From Flavobacteriaceae bacterium (GTDB lineage: Bacteria; Bacteroidota; Bacteroidia; Flavobacteriales; Flavobacteriaceae): a stretch of DNA of 64,000 nucleotides. Each line of letters opens with the position of its first letter. The stretch's first letter is position 1. The translations under genes were made by a program, and so were the position numbers. Of this stretch, positions 16,976 to 25,430 are shown piece by piece. The notes under the pieces were generated by a model, which was given only the letters and a program-made list of their open reading frames with translations, searched no databases and had not been told where the DNA came from. The stretch covers positions 1 to 64,000 of the forward strand of contig JABSPK010000008.1 in assembly GCA_013214065.1 (NCBI GenBank), written 5' to 3'.

Positions 16976-19424
16976 GCTGCTGTTTTTTTTCGCAACCCTA
17001 TGTTGTATGGGGCAAAATCGAATCACCGGTTCGGTGAGCGATACCCAAGGATCCCCGATCGCCGGGGCTGAAGTTTACCTCAAGGAACTCCAATTGTTGA
17101 CCGTTTCCGATGCCAAGGGTGGGTTTGTATTCGAATCGGTAGCAGGAGGGAAATTTACCTTGGTGGTCTACGCTTATGAATTTCAGGTCTATGAGCAGGA
17201 GCTCACCTTCGATCGCGCTTTGGAAGTAACGATACAACTATTGCCCATCGCTGAAACGGCACTTTCAGAGGTCGTACTGACCCAAGAACGGGAAAAAGTA
17301 TTCGCCTTGCAAAAGCTGAAAGCGGTTGAGGGTACCGCGATTTATGCGGGCAAGAAAAGTGAAGTGGTGTTGCTCGATAATATCACCGGGAATCTGGCCG
17401 CGAACAATCCCCGTCAAATCTATAACCAGGTCGTAGGCCTCAATATTTTCGACTATGGCGATGGGGGGTTGCAGCTCAATATCGGGGGTAGGGGCCTGGA
17501 CCCCAACCGCACCGCCAATTTTACGACCCGTCAGAACGGCTATGACATCAGCGCCGATGCCTTAGGGTATCCGGAAAGCTATTATACACCACCGGCCGAA
17601 GCTTTGGATCAAATCCAGGTAGTGCGTGGGGCAGCTTCGTTACAGTACGGCCCCCAATTCGGAGGCTTGGTGAATTTTAAGTTCAAAAAACCCCATCCCA
17701 CGAAGAAAATCGAATGGATATCGCGACAAACGGTGGGTTCCTTTGATTTGAAGACCAGTTTTAATAGCCTGTCGGGTACCGTAGGCAAGCTGGGGTATTA
17801 CACCTACTTCAATTATAAGGAAGGCAACGGCTTCCGATCGAATTCCAATTTCAACAGCCGCAATTATTTTACCCATATCGACTACCGATTGAGTGACAAG
17901 ACCACATTGGCCTTTGAAGCCACCTTGCTCAACTACTTGGCCCAACAGCCCGGCGGATTGACCGACGCCCAGTTTATCGAGGACCCCGAATTCAGCAATC
18001 GGGAGCGCAATTGGTTCAATGTGGATTGGAAGTTGTTCTCCCTTCGTTTGGATTATCGTTTTTCGGCCGCAACGGATTTCAGTTTGAACCTGTTTACCTT
18101 GGATGCCGCACGTAAGGCCTTAGGGTTCCGGACCAATCGCGTTTCACAGCCCGACGACCCCAACGAAGCCCGAGAATTATTGGTCGACGAGTTTTCAAAT
18201 TGGGGAGCCGAAGCCCGGCTCTTGACGCGCTACACGATTCAAGAACGCCCTGCCGTGTTGCTGCTCGGGAGCAAATACTACCAGACGGCCAATGAACAAC
18301 GACAAGGTCCTGGATCAGCTGCCGCGAATCCTGATTTCAGTTTCGCGACGGACGATTTCCCCAATTATGAACGCCAATCCCAATTTGAATTCCCGAATCG
18401 TAACCTTGCCCTATTCGGGGAGAATATCTTCACGTTCTCCGATAAGTTGACCATCACCCCCGGATTCCGTTTCGAGTATATCAAAACGGAAAGTGCTGGG
18501 AGTTTTCAAAACATCGTTTTGGATCTGGCTGGCAACCCACTGCTGAACGAAGCGGTTGAAGACAACCGCACTTTTGAGCGGAATTTTTTGCTTTTAGGGC
18601 TTGGGGCATCCTATAAACCCTCACCTGCTTTGGAAGTCTATGCCAATTTCTCGCAGAATTACCGTTCGGTGACCTTCAGTGATATCCGTGTGGTGAATCC
18701 TTCTTTCCAGATCGATCCGAATATTTCCGATGAAGATGGGTTTACCGCCGATTTGGGGATTCGCGGTCGGTACCGACAATTGTTCAGCTATGATGTGAGT
18801 GCGTTCGGTTTGTTGTACGATAACCGTTTGGGCGAGATCTTGGCCAATGAGACCCAGATCAATGCGGCCGGGGAGGAAGTGGAGACGGGTAGGGTGGTAC
18901 GCTTTCGCGGGAACATCGGTACTGCCTTTATCTACGGATTGGAAACCTTTGCCGATTTCAATATCAAAGGGACCCTATTTCCCGGTTTGGAAAATCTCAA
19001 GCTGAACTTATTTTTGAATTCAGCGTTCACCCGATCCGAGTATACCGAATCAGCAAGGAACAATGTGGAAGGCAATCAGGTGGAGTTCATACCTGATCTG
19101 AACTTGAAAGCCGGTTTGGGCTTTGGCTATGGCAACTTTTTGGGGAGCCTGCAATACACCTATTTGTCGGAACAGTTCACGGATGCCACCAATGCGCCCC
19201 AAGACGTCAACGACAACCAGCGTGGTATCGAAGGGGCCATACCGGCCTATGATATCCTAGACCTATCGTTGTCCTATACCTATAAGAAATTGAAATTGGA
19301 AGCTGGGGTCAATAACCTATTGGACAATTCGTATTTCACCCGAAGGGCGACGGGCTATCCGGGACCCGGAATCATTCCGGCAGAACCCCGAACATTCTAC
19401 ACCACCCTTCAATTTAAATGGTAA
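16956..19424 (+). CDS. TonB-dependent receptor with carboxypeptidase-like N-domain
   Basis: A TTG lies in frame at 16950, but ATG at 16956 gives the cleaner signal peptide (MRLLACKLLFFFATLCCMGQ). Residues about 20-100 form a CarboxypepD_reg-like domain (ITGSVSDTQGSPIAGAEVYLKE). A plug follows (QIYNQVVGLNIFDYGDGG, IQVVRGAASLQYGPQFGG), then a barrel of about 22 strands ending TLQFKW. At 822 residues it resembles FecA-like ferric siderophore or citrate receptors. It ends an operon with imelysin and DUF4856, so an iron chelate is the likely cargo. The substrate cannot be read from sequence. Confidence 0.87.
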   Translation: MRLLACKLLFFFATLCCMGQNRITGSVSDTQGSPIAGAEVYLKELQLLTVSDAKGGFVFESVAGGKFTLVVYAYEFQVYEQELTFDRALEVTIQLLPIAETALSEVVLTQEREKVFALQKLKAVEGTAIYAGKKSEVVLLDNITGNLAANNPRQIYNQVVGLNIFDYGDGGLQLNIGGRGLDPNRTANFTTRQNGYDISADALGYPESYYTPPAEALDQIQVVRGAASLQYGPQFGGLVNFKFKKPHPTKKIEWISRQTVGSFDLKTSFNSLSGTVGKLGYYTYFNYKEGNGFRSNSNFNSRNYFTHIDYRLSDKTTLAFEATLLNYLAQQPGGLTDAQFIEDPEFSNRERNWFNVDWKLFSLRLDYRFSAATDFSLNLFTLDAARKALGFRTNRVSQPDDPNEARELLVDEFSNWGAEARLLTRYTIQERPAVLLLGSKYYQTANEQRQGPGSAAANPDFSFATDDFPNYERQSQFEFPNRNLALFGENIFTFSDKLTITPGFRFEYIKTESAGSFQNIVLDLAGNPLLNEAVEDNRTFERNFLLLGLGASYKPSPALEVYANFSQNYRSVTFSDIRVVNPSFQIDPNISDEDGFTADLGIRGRYRQLFSYDVSAFGLLYDNRLGEILANETQINAAGEEVETGRVVRFRGNIGTAFIYGLETFADFNIKGTLFPGLENLKLNLFLNSAFTRSEYTESARNNVEGNQVEFIPDLNLKAGLGFGYGNFLGSLQYTYLSEQFTDATNAPQDVNDNQRGIEGAIPAYDILDLSLSYTYKKLKLEAGVNNLLDNSYFTRRATGYPGPGIIPAEPRTFYTTLQFKW

Positions 19425-19443
19425 AAAGGGAGCCGAAGCTCCC
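19421..19443. terminator. Bidirectional terminator, UUCG loop on minus strand
   Basis: GGGAGC-CGAA-GCTCCC. On the minus strand it reads as a GGGAGC stem with a stable TTCG loop followed by TTTTT, ending the small cysteine-rich gene. On the plus strand it follows the receptor stop. Confidence 0.75.
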
Positions 19444-19460
19444 GTTTCATAAGTTCGTAT

Positions 19461-19706
19461 TTAAGCCAAAGCTTGCGGTGCCCAACTTGAGCAAAGCATT
19501 TCAGGCGCAGCTTTCGCAGGATGCACGCAGCTTGTAGTTTCGAATCGCGAGCAGGTGCCGCAGTTGATATTGTCTTTTAATGCAGCCTTCATATCAAAAC
19601 TGTCACAGGTATGGCGCTCGCTGACCGTAATGTTGTGCTGGGCGCAGCTGTTATCGTTTTTGAAGTTCGTGCAATTCGTGCAATTGGTAGCTAATCGTAT
19701 CGACAT
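19461..19706 (-). CDS. Small protein with duplicated four-cysteine module
   Basis: The 81 residues contain eight cysteines in two matching modules: C9-x2-C12-x8-C21-x12-C34 and C49-x2-C52-x7-C60-x11-C72, each ending with a serine and an aromatic (CDSF, CSSW). There is no signal peptide, so it should be cytoplasmic. Such spacing suits zinc, iron or an iron-sulfur cluster in each module; this is inference. The gene has its own promoter overlapped by operator D and its own terminator, so it is probably iron-responsive like the neighbouring receptors. Similar short Cys-rich proteins occur in Flavobacteriaceae without a named function. Confidence 0.65.
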   Translation of the reverse strand: MSIRLATNCTNCTNFKNDNSCAQHNITVSERHTCDSFDMKAALKDNINCGTCSRFETTSCVHPAKAAPEMLCSSWAPQALA

Positions 19707-19726
19707 GGCAATTATTTTTTGTTACT

Positions 19727-19734
19727 CAAAAATA
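19727..19734 (-). promoter_or_regulatory. -7 box of the Cys-rich gene promoter
   Basis: The minus strand reads TATTTTTG, matching TAnnTTTG. A TTGA sits 19 bases upstream, within operator D. The start codon at 19706 is about 20 bases downstream. Confidence 0.55.
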
Positions 19735-19743
19735 ACCATGATT

Positions 19744-19766
19744 ACCAATAGAATCAATCTAAATAC
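19744..19766. promoter_or_regulatory. Iron-regulon dyad operator, copy D (degenerate)
   Basis: The right half ATCAATCTAAATA matches copies A-C, but the left arm is poor (ACCAATA). It overlaps the predicted -33 region of the Cys-rich gene. This is the weakest of the five copies. Confidence 0.45.
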
Positions 19767-19795
19767 TTAAAAATCAGTTATATGTATTTGGATTG

Positions 19796-19833
19796 AATAA
19801 AAAGAAAGCGGCCGAATCCTAAAAGCCGCTTTC
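19796..19833 (-). terminator. Terminator of the DUF6686 gene
   Basis: GAAAGCGGC pairs with GCCGCTTTC around a 12-base loop. On the minus strand the stem is followed by TTTTTATT. It lies 33 bp past the DUF6686 stop. Confidence 0.7.
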
Positions 19834-19865
19834 CTAAAACACTAATCCTTAAAACACATGGAGAA

Positions 19866-20216
19866 TTAGTTTGACAGCATATCGTAGTGGATGTCCTTGC
19901 TCTTTAAATAGGGCATCTCATCCGGTTGAAAGTGAAGCATGTTTTGCAACTCCTCGATTTCCTTTCGGGTCATCAAGATCAGAAAATGCTTGTTACCGAC
20001 CCCAATAGGAATCTTGCGACGATGCATAGATCGGGCCATTTCGGTTTCCCACCGCTTGATGTCGATGGCGTCGATGTAATCTCGGAAGACTTCCAATTCC
20101 CATTCGTAGAATTCGAAACAAAGGTTGTTATAGACCAATTGGAACAATTGGGAGTGCCCACAATAGGTAAAAATACCATTGGCGTTCTGGCTGAGGATTT
20201 GTTGTCCTGTACACAT
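19866..20216 (-). CDS. DUF6686 family small protein
   Basis: A 116-residue cytoplasmic protein without signal peptide or membrane segment. It opens with GQQILSQNANGIFTYCGHSQLFQLVYNN and has a conserved-looking aromatic core. I recognise it as the Bacteroidota family DUF6686, function unknown. The start lies 27 bp from operator E, suggesting that it belongs to the same metal-responsive regulon. It has its own terminator. Alternative: an unrelated housekeeping gene that merely shares the divergent region with guaB. Confidence 0.65.
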   Translation of the reverse strand: MCTGQQILSQNANGIFTYCGHSQLFQLVYNNLCFEFYEWELEVFRDYIDAIDIKRWETEMARSMHRRKIPIGVGNKHFLILMTRKEIEELQNMLHFQPDEMPYLKSKDIHYDMLSN

Positions 20217-20242
20217 CGGCGTCGCAATTTAAAGCGCTAAAA

Positions 20243-20265
20243 TTATTTAAAATCATTCTAAATAA
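20243..20265. promoter_or_regulatory. Iron-regulon dyad operator, copy E
   Basis: TTATTTA, nine bases, TAAATAA: arms identical to copy A. It lies in the divergent DUF6686/guaB region, 27 bp from the DUF6686 start and 40 bp upstream of the guaB -33 element. DUF6686 is the likelier target. Confidence 0.65.
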
Positions 20266-20304
20266 AAACATAAACCATGAAAAAATATCATAAAAGGCCA
20301 CTTA

Positions 20305-20335
20305 TTTACCATTGCATGAAAATGTGGTATATTTG
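20305..20335 (+). promoter_or_regulatory. guaB promoter
   Basis: TTTA at 20305-20308, 19 bases, then TATATTTG at 20328-20335. Transcription should start near 20342, 16 bases before the ATG at 20358. This excludes the longer in-frame start at 20277. Confidence 0.7.
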
Positions 20336-20357
20336 CACGCAATTAATCCGTAATTGC

Positions 20358-21830
20358 ATGGAATCCCACCAAAATAAGATTGTTGGCGAAGGCCTTACTT
20401 ACGACGATGTATTGTTGGTACCCGCCTATTCACAGGTTTTGCCCCGTGAAGTCTCCATTAAGACCAAGTTCACCCGCAATATCGAAATCAATGTACCCAT
20501 CGTTTCCGCCGCTATGGATACGGTGACCGAATCCCAAATGGCCATTGCCATGGCCCGTGAAGGGGGTATCGGGGTCTTGCACAAGAACATGACCATCGAA
20601 CAGCAGGCGAATAAGGTACGCAAGGTAAAAAGGGCCGAAAGCGGCATGATCTTAGATCCGGTGACCCTGCCTTTAAGTGCGATCGTACGCGATGCCAAGG
20701 CTAGCATGAAGGAACACAGCATTGGGGGAATCCCGATCGTTGAGGATAGCGGTAAATTGGTCGGTATCGTGACCAACCGAGACCTGAGGTTCGAAAAGAA
20801 CAACGAGCGGCCCATCACCGAGGTGATGACCACTAAAGATCTCGTAACGGCCGGTGAAGGAACGACCTTATCGGAAGCCGAGGTCATCCTCCAAGAAAAC
20901 AAAATCGAAAAATTGCCGGTAGTCGACGCCAACTATACCCTAGTAGGCCTGATTACCTTTCGTGATATCACCAAGCTCACCCAAAAACCGATCGCCAATA
21001 AAGACCGATACGGGCGCTTGCGCGTGGCAGCGGCCATTGGGGTCACTCCTGACGGGGTCGAACGGGCCGGGGCCTTGGTGCAAGCCGGGGTTGATGCCAT
21101 CGTCATCGATACCGCCCACGGACATTCGCAAGGGGTGGTCAAAATGTTGAAGGCCGTTAAAAAAGAATATCCTGATCTCGACGTGATCGTCGGTAATATC
21201 GCCACGGCCGATGCCGCTAAGTATTTGGTGGAAGCCGGGGCCGACGCCGTCAAGGTAGGGATCGGTCCAGGGTCGATCTGTACCACAAGGGTCGTAGCCG
21301 GGGTCGGTTTCCCTCAGTTTTCCGCCGTGTTGGAAGTGGCCAATGCCATCAAAGGCAGTGGGGTACCCGTCATCGCCGATGGAGGGGTCCGCTATACGGG
21401 TGACATTCCGAAAGCTATTGCAGCCGGTGCCGATACGGTCATGTTAGGTTCGCTATTGGCCGGTACCAAGGAATCTCCCGGGGAAACCATCATTTACGAA
21501 GGTCGGAAGTTCAAAAGCTACCGCGGCATGGGCTCGGTCGAGGCCATGAAGGAAGGGAGTAAGGACCGCTATTTCCAAGATGTGGAAGACGACATCAAGA
21601 AGTTGGTGCCCGAAGGAATCGTAGGTCGGGTGCCTTACAAAGGCGACTTGTATGAAAGCATGCACCAGTTCATCGGAGGCCTACGCGCCGGAATGGGCTA
21701 TTGTGGCGCCAAGGATGTGAAGACCTTACAAGAGACCGGACAGTTCGTCAAGGTCACCTTCAGCGGTATCAAAGAGAGCCATCCGCATGATGTGACCATC
21801 ACCAAAGAGAGTCCGAACTACAGCCGTTAA
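20358..21830 (+). CDS. guaB: Inosine-5'-monophosphate dehydrogenase
   Basis: The enzyme oxidises IMP to XMP with NAD, the committed step of GMP synthesis. The 490 residues show the TIM barrel start [14 protein letters not shown], a pair of CBS domains over about 95-210, the catalytic cysteine loop [28 protein letters not shown] and the flap region RGMGS. Length is standard. The start at 20358 is set by the promoter just upstream. It sits at the right edge of the iron region; control by operator E is possible but not required. Confidence 0.95.
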   Translation: MESHQNKIVGEGLTYDDVLLVPAYSQVLPREVSIKTKFTRNIEINVPIVSAAMDTVTESQMAIAMAREGGIGVLHKNMTIEQQANKVRKVKRAESGMILDPVTLPLSAIVRDAKASMKEHSIGGIPIVEDSGKLVGIVTNRDLRFEKNNERPITEVMTTKDLVTAGEGTTLSEAEVILQENKIEKLPVVDANYTLVGLITFRDITKLTQKPIANKDRYGRLRVAAAIGVTPDGVERAGALVQAGVDAIVIDTAHGHSQGVVKMLKAVKKEYPDLDVIVGNIATADAAKYLVEAGADAVKVGIGPGSICTTRVVAGVGFPQFSAVLEVANAIKGSGVPVIADGGVRYTGDIPKAIAAGADTVMLGSLLAGTKESPGETIIYEGRKFKSYRGMGSVEAMKEGSKDRYFQDVEDDIKKLVPEGIVGRVPYKGDLYESMHQFIGGLRAGMGYCGAKDVKTLQETGQFVKVTFSGIKESHPHDVTITKESPNYSR

Positions 21831-21891
21831 TACCCGTTCCCATTCCTAAATCGGAATTGGCTATCTTCGAACCTCACTGAAACCAGCACCT

Positions 21892-23019
21892 GTGTTCGAA
21901 AACCCGATTTATGTCTTAGCCGTACTCTGCCTGATGGTAGTCCTTTCATTACGTGCCGCCAAAACGAAATGGGGTGGCAAATTGGGGTCGGCCTTATTGG
22001 TCATCGTCTTTACGGCGATCTTGGCCAACCTGGGGCTGTTGCCCACGGCCTCGAACAGCATTCCGCTCTATTCGGGCATATTCGAATACCTCGCCCCGAT
22101 ATCCATCTTTTACCTCTTATTGGGGGCCAATCTAGGGGCCATAAAAAAGGCCGGCCTTCCCATGATTTCCTTGTTTTTGATCGGGTCGCTATCCTTAGGG
22201 ATCGGCATACTCATCGCCTGGTTTGTGGTCGTTCCGGAAACCGTTTTGGGCGAACAGGCCAAGATCATCGCGGGCATGCTGACGGGATCTTATACCGGGG
22301 GTAGTGTCAATTTCAATGCGGTCGCCCTAGCCTATGATTTTCAGGAGCAGGGCACCCTCTATGCCGGTACCATTGCCGTTGACAACGTAATCACCACCAT
22401 ATGGTTGATCGTTACCTTGGCCATCCCCGTTTTTATGCGTCCTTTATGGAAAGACCGCACCATTGGCATACAGAGCGATAGTGCTCCTGAGGCCACCGAA
22501 AGCCCGCTGGATATTATGTCGCTCGGCTGGCTGTTGGTCATCGGTCTTACCGCCTTATGGGCCTCCGAGTTGCTGAGTGAATTCGTACCCAAAATCCCTT
22601 CCATCCTGACCATTTCGACCTTGGGCATCGTTTTGGCCCAATTCCGATTCGTGCAGCGACTGGGCGGAAGCCATATCCTAGGGCTCTTTCTAGTCTATAT
22701 CTTTTTAGCGGTTATTGGGGCGTATTGTGAGATCAGTGCCGTCATTGCCCTGAAAGACGTCGGATTGACGCTACTCCTGTTCGCCACAGTGGCGGTGTTG
22801 ATCCACGGATTGTTGACGATCCTATTGGGTGGGTTGACATTTCGCGATTGGGATATGGTCGCCATTGCCAGTCAGGCGAATATCGGTGGTGGCACTTCAG
22901 CTATTGCCCTAGCCGAGACGTTTAAACGGAACGAGCTGATCTTACCCGCGATTTTGGTGGGAACCTTAGGGAATGCCCTGGGCACCTACCTCGGGTTTTT
23001 AATGGTCGCCTTGTTGTAA
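21892..23019 (+). CDS. DUF819 family membrane protein
   Basis: The start codon is GTG (FENPIYVLAVLCLM follows). The 375 residues form about ten to eleven membrane helices with a conserved GSYTGGSVNFNAVA segment near 140 and ASQANIGGGTSAIALA near 325, which are DUF819 (YjcL-like) hallmarks. The repeated glycine-rich half-helices resemble a secondary transporter with inverted symmetry. Substrate unknown. It follows guaB by 61 bp on the same strand and converges on the thioredoxin gene. Confidence 0.82.
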   Translation: MFENPIYVLAVLCLMVVLSLRAAKTKWGGKLGSALLVIVFTAILANLGLLPTASNSIPLYSGIFEYLAPISIFYLLLGANLGAIKKAGLPMISLFLIGSLSLGIGILIAWFVVVPETVLGEQAKIIAGMLTGSYTGGSVNFNAVALAYDFQEQGTLYAGTIAVDNVITTIWLIVTLAIPVFMRPLWKDRTIGIQSDSAPEATESPLDIMSLGWLLVIGLTALWASELLSEFVPKIPSILTISTLGIVLAQFRFVQRLGGSHILGLFLVYIFLAVIGAYCEISAVIALKDVGLTLLLFATVAVLIHGLLTILLGGLTFRDWDMVAIASQANIGGGTSAIALAETFKRNELILPAILVGTLGNALGTYLGFLMVALL

Positions 23020-23040
23020 GATCTTGATTTAGAAAGGTAA

Positions 23041-23553
23041 TTACTTGCCGACGCCTGAATAGGTCTTCCAATCTTGGTCTTTGTAGATATCCTCGCCGAA
23101 GTAGCGGGCGATCTGTAAAAACGGCTCCACTTTTTGGTAACCAGGGACCGGGGAAAGCATTTTGAGGTTTTCATCCAAGAACACCACGGTCGGGTAGCTC
23201 ATGCGGCCTTGGAGTAGGGCAGCGGCCAATTCGTGGTACCCCCGTCTTCCTGAAGGAACGTATTTAAAGGTACGGCCGTCGTAATCGATGGCATCTTTAC
23301 CTTCAGCGTCAAACTTGACCATATAGAAGTTCTCCTTCATATAAGCGGCGACTTCCGGATTTTGAAAGGTATCCTTATCCATTTTCTTACACCAGCCACA
23401 CCAATCCGTATACACATCGACGAACACCTTTTTGGTGTTGCCCTCATTCTGGGTCAAGGCTACGGCATCCTCCCAAGAGATCCACTCCACCTTTTGGGCG
23501 CTTAAAGAAACCGTTATCATCAGGAAACATACAAGTAGGAACTGCTTCATCAT
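23041..23553 (-). CDS. Exported thioredoxin-like protein
   Basis: A 170-residue protein with signal peptide (MMKQFLLVCFLMITVSLSAQ) and the active site C52-G-W-C55 in DWCGWCKKMDKDTF. The family (thioredoxin_7/DUF255-like) works in periplasmic thiol reduction or maturation. Strand AYPTVVFLDE-like near 115 carries the cis-proline. It stands alone, convergent with the DUF819 gene. The reductant and client proteins are not evident from the neighbourhood. Confidence 0.85.
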   Translation of the reverse strand: MMKQFLLVCFLMITVSLSAQKVEWISWEDAVALTQNEGNTKKVFVDVYTDWCGWCKKMDKDTFQNPEVAAYMKENFYMVKFDAEGKDAIDYDGRTFKYVPSGRRGYHELAAALLQGRMSYPTVVFLDENLKMLSPVPGYQKVEPFLQIARYFGEDIYKDQDWKTYSGVGK

Positions 23554-23619
23554 TCACATTTTTTGGGTCATTGGTCTTGCGACACTATCAAAACTAACGA
23601 AAATTATGCCAAAAAAGTA

Positions 23620-24036
23620 TCAGCTAAAGGCTTGTATGACCAAGATCAGTCCCCCGAGCAACAAACAAAGGGGCGAATAGTAGCGGGTGTCCAATCGTGC
23701 GAATTTCGATTGGCGGTGTTTTTTGGTGAAACCGACATAGCGAAAATCACCAAAAGCACGCAAGAGGAACAACAGCCCAATAAAGGTGGGCAATTGGTGG
23801 AACCAACTGGCGGTAATCAGCACCAAGGCCTTATTGATAATGGCAAAGGTGAAGCACAACAAAACAAGACCGACCGCCACAGAAGCCAAGCGACCGGGTG
23901 AAAGTACCTTGCCTGTTTTCGGATCGGTGGGTACCACGGCGGATATATCCATAATCCCGAACATCCCCCAATAAAAGTGCAGTCCGGCGAGAAAGGCCAA
24001 AACCATGCTAACGAAGATGGTCAGTACGTCGATCAT
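23620..24036 (-). CDS. DUF3995-like small membrane protein
   Basis: The start at 24036 (MIDVLTIFVSMVLAFLAGLHFYWG) gives a 138-residue protein with four membrane helices and the FLAGLHFYWGMFG motif typical of DUF3995. The frame is open upstream inside lysA but that part is a shadow of lysA. It starts one base after the lysA stop, so it is translationally linked to it, though no functional link is known. Confidence 0.7.
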   Translation of the reverse strand: MIDVLTIFVSMVLAFLAGLHFYWGMFGIMDISAVVPTDPKTGKVLSPGRLASVAVGLVLLCFTFAIINKALVLITASWFHQLPTFIGLLFLLRAFGDFRYVGFTKKHRQSKFARLDTRYYSPLCLLLGGLILVIQAFS

Positions 24037-24037
24037 A

Positions 24038-25279
24038 TCATTGGGCCACCGCCTTGGGTTTGGCCGGTTCGAAAAGGGCCGCGTTGTCGACCTGATTGTT
24101 GAGGATGTCGTCAAAGGTCTCGCGCTTGCGGATGAGATGCGCTTTGTTACCGTACCACAGGACTTCGGCCGGGCGGTACCTGGAATTGTAATTGCTGGCC
24201 ATGGTAAAACAATAGGCCCCGGCGTTTTTAAAAGCCAGGATATCGCCTTCCGATATTTCATTGATCCTGCGGTTGTTCCCGAAAGTGTCGGTCTCACAGA
24301 TGTACCCTACAACTGAATAATAGCGCTCGCGGCCTTCAGGATTCGAAATGTTGCTGATCTGGTGTTGCGCCCCATAGAGCATCGGCCGGATGAGGTGGTT
24401 AAAGCCCGAATCGACACTGGCGAAAACGGTAGAGGTAGTCTGCTTGACTACATTGACCTTGGCCAAAAAGTAACCGGCCTCACTGACAAGGAATTTACCG
24501 GGCTCGAAAGCCAGGGTCAACTCCCGCCCGTACTCGGTACAGAATTCATTAAAGCGCTTGCTGAGCTTCTTGCCGAGTTCTTCGATATTGGTTTGGATGT
24601 CCCCTTCTTTATAAGGTACCTTGAAGCCACTTCCGAAATCGATGAACTCCAGGTCTTTGAAGTTCTTGGCCGTTTCGAAGAGGATCTCGGAGGCATAGAG
24701 GAAGACGTCGATGTCAAGGATGTCACTGCCCGTGTGCATATGGATGCCGTTGACGTTCATTTGGGTCAACGCTACGATGCGCAGTAAATGCGGAATTTGA
24801 TGGATGCTAATACCGAATTTCGAATCGATATGGCCGACCGAAATGTTCGAATTGCCCCCGGCCATCACATGCGGATTGATCCGGATACACACCGGGGTCT
24901 TCGGATGTCGACTCCCGAATTGCTCGAGTACCGAGAGGTTGTCGATATTGATCTGTACCCCCAAGGCAGCAGCCTCTTCGATCTCTTCCAAGGATACCCC
25001 GTTGGGGGTGTAAATGATGGATTCCGGTTTGAAACCGGCCATAAGACCCAATTTGACCTCTTGTATGGAGACGGTATCGAGTCCGCTGCCCAAACTGTTC
25101 ATCAAGCGCAAAATACTGATGTTCGATAGGGCTTTGGCGGCATAGTTCAGTCGTAAAGTGCCTACCCCGTCGAAGGCCTTGGTCAAGCGCGTGTATTGGG
25201 CGGCTATCTTTTCAGCGTCGTAAACATAAACCGGGGCGCCGTATTCGTCGGCTATGGCTAGTAGATCGGAAGCTAACAT
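24038..25279 (-). CDS. lysA: Diaminopimelate decarboxylase
   Basis: The enzyme removes CO2 from meso-diaminopimelate to give lysine, using PLP. The 413 residues contain the PLP lysine in LNYAAKALSN (K49), the CVRINPH-type strand, HMHTGSDI, EPGKFLV and a final YCFTMASNYNSRYRPAEVL. The start is the ATG at 25279, because the upstream in-frame TTG (25297) lies inside the -7 box. A DUF3995 gene follows one base later. Confidence 0.93.
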   Translation of the reverse strand: MLASDLLAIADEYGAPVYVYDAEKIAAQYTRLTKAFDGVGTLRLNYAAKALSNISILRLMNSLGSGLDTVSIQEVKLGLMAGFKPESIIYTPNGVSLEEIEEAAALGVQINIDNLSVLEQFGSRHPKTPVCIRINPHVMAGGNSNISVGHIDSKFGISIHQIPHLLRIVALTQMNVNGIHMHTGSDILDIDVFLYASEILFETAKNFKDLEFIDFGSGFKVPYKEGDIQTNIEELGKKLSKRFNEFCTEYGRELTLAFEPGKFLVSEAGYFLAKVNVVKQTTSTVFASVDSGFNHLIRPMLYGAQHQISNISNPEGRERYYSVVGYICETDTFGNNRRINEISEGDILAFKNAGAYCFTMASNYNSRYRPAEVLWYGNKAHLIRKRETFDDILNNQVDNAALFEPAKPKAVAQ

Positions 25280-25294
25280 AATTCCATTTTTAAA

Positions 25295-25326
25295 CAAATC
25301 TAGTACACACCGGGGTCAGTGGCAAA
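25295..25326 (-). promoter_or_regulatory. lysA promoter
   Basis: On the minus strand TTTG (25326-25323), 20 bases, TAGATTTG (25302-25295). This fits the consensus and fixes the lysA start at 25279. Confidence 0.7.
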
Positions 25327-25384
25327 TAAAACGAGTTGGATATATAAAATACAACATTTTGTTATAAAAATAACAACTAGGGAT

Positions 25385-25416
25385 TTTGGGAGTTCGGGGA
25401 CCAGTGTGTATTTTTA
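25385..25416 (+). promoter_or_regulatory. Promoter of the LON-domain gene
   Basis: TTTG at 25385-25388, 20 bases, TATTTTTA at 25409-25416, followed by the ATG at 25431. The frame upstream to 25386 is therefore not coding. Confidence 0.6.
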
Positions 25417-25430
25417 GACAAATTCCCGCT

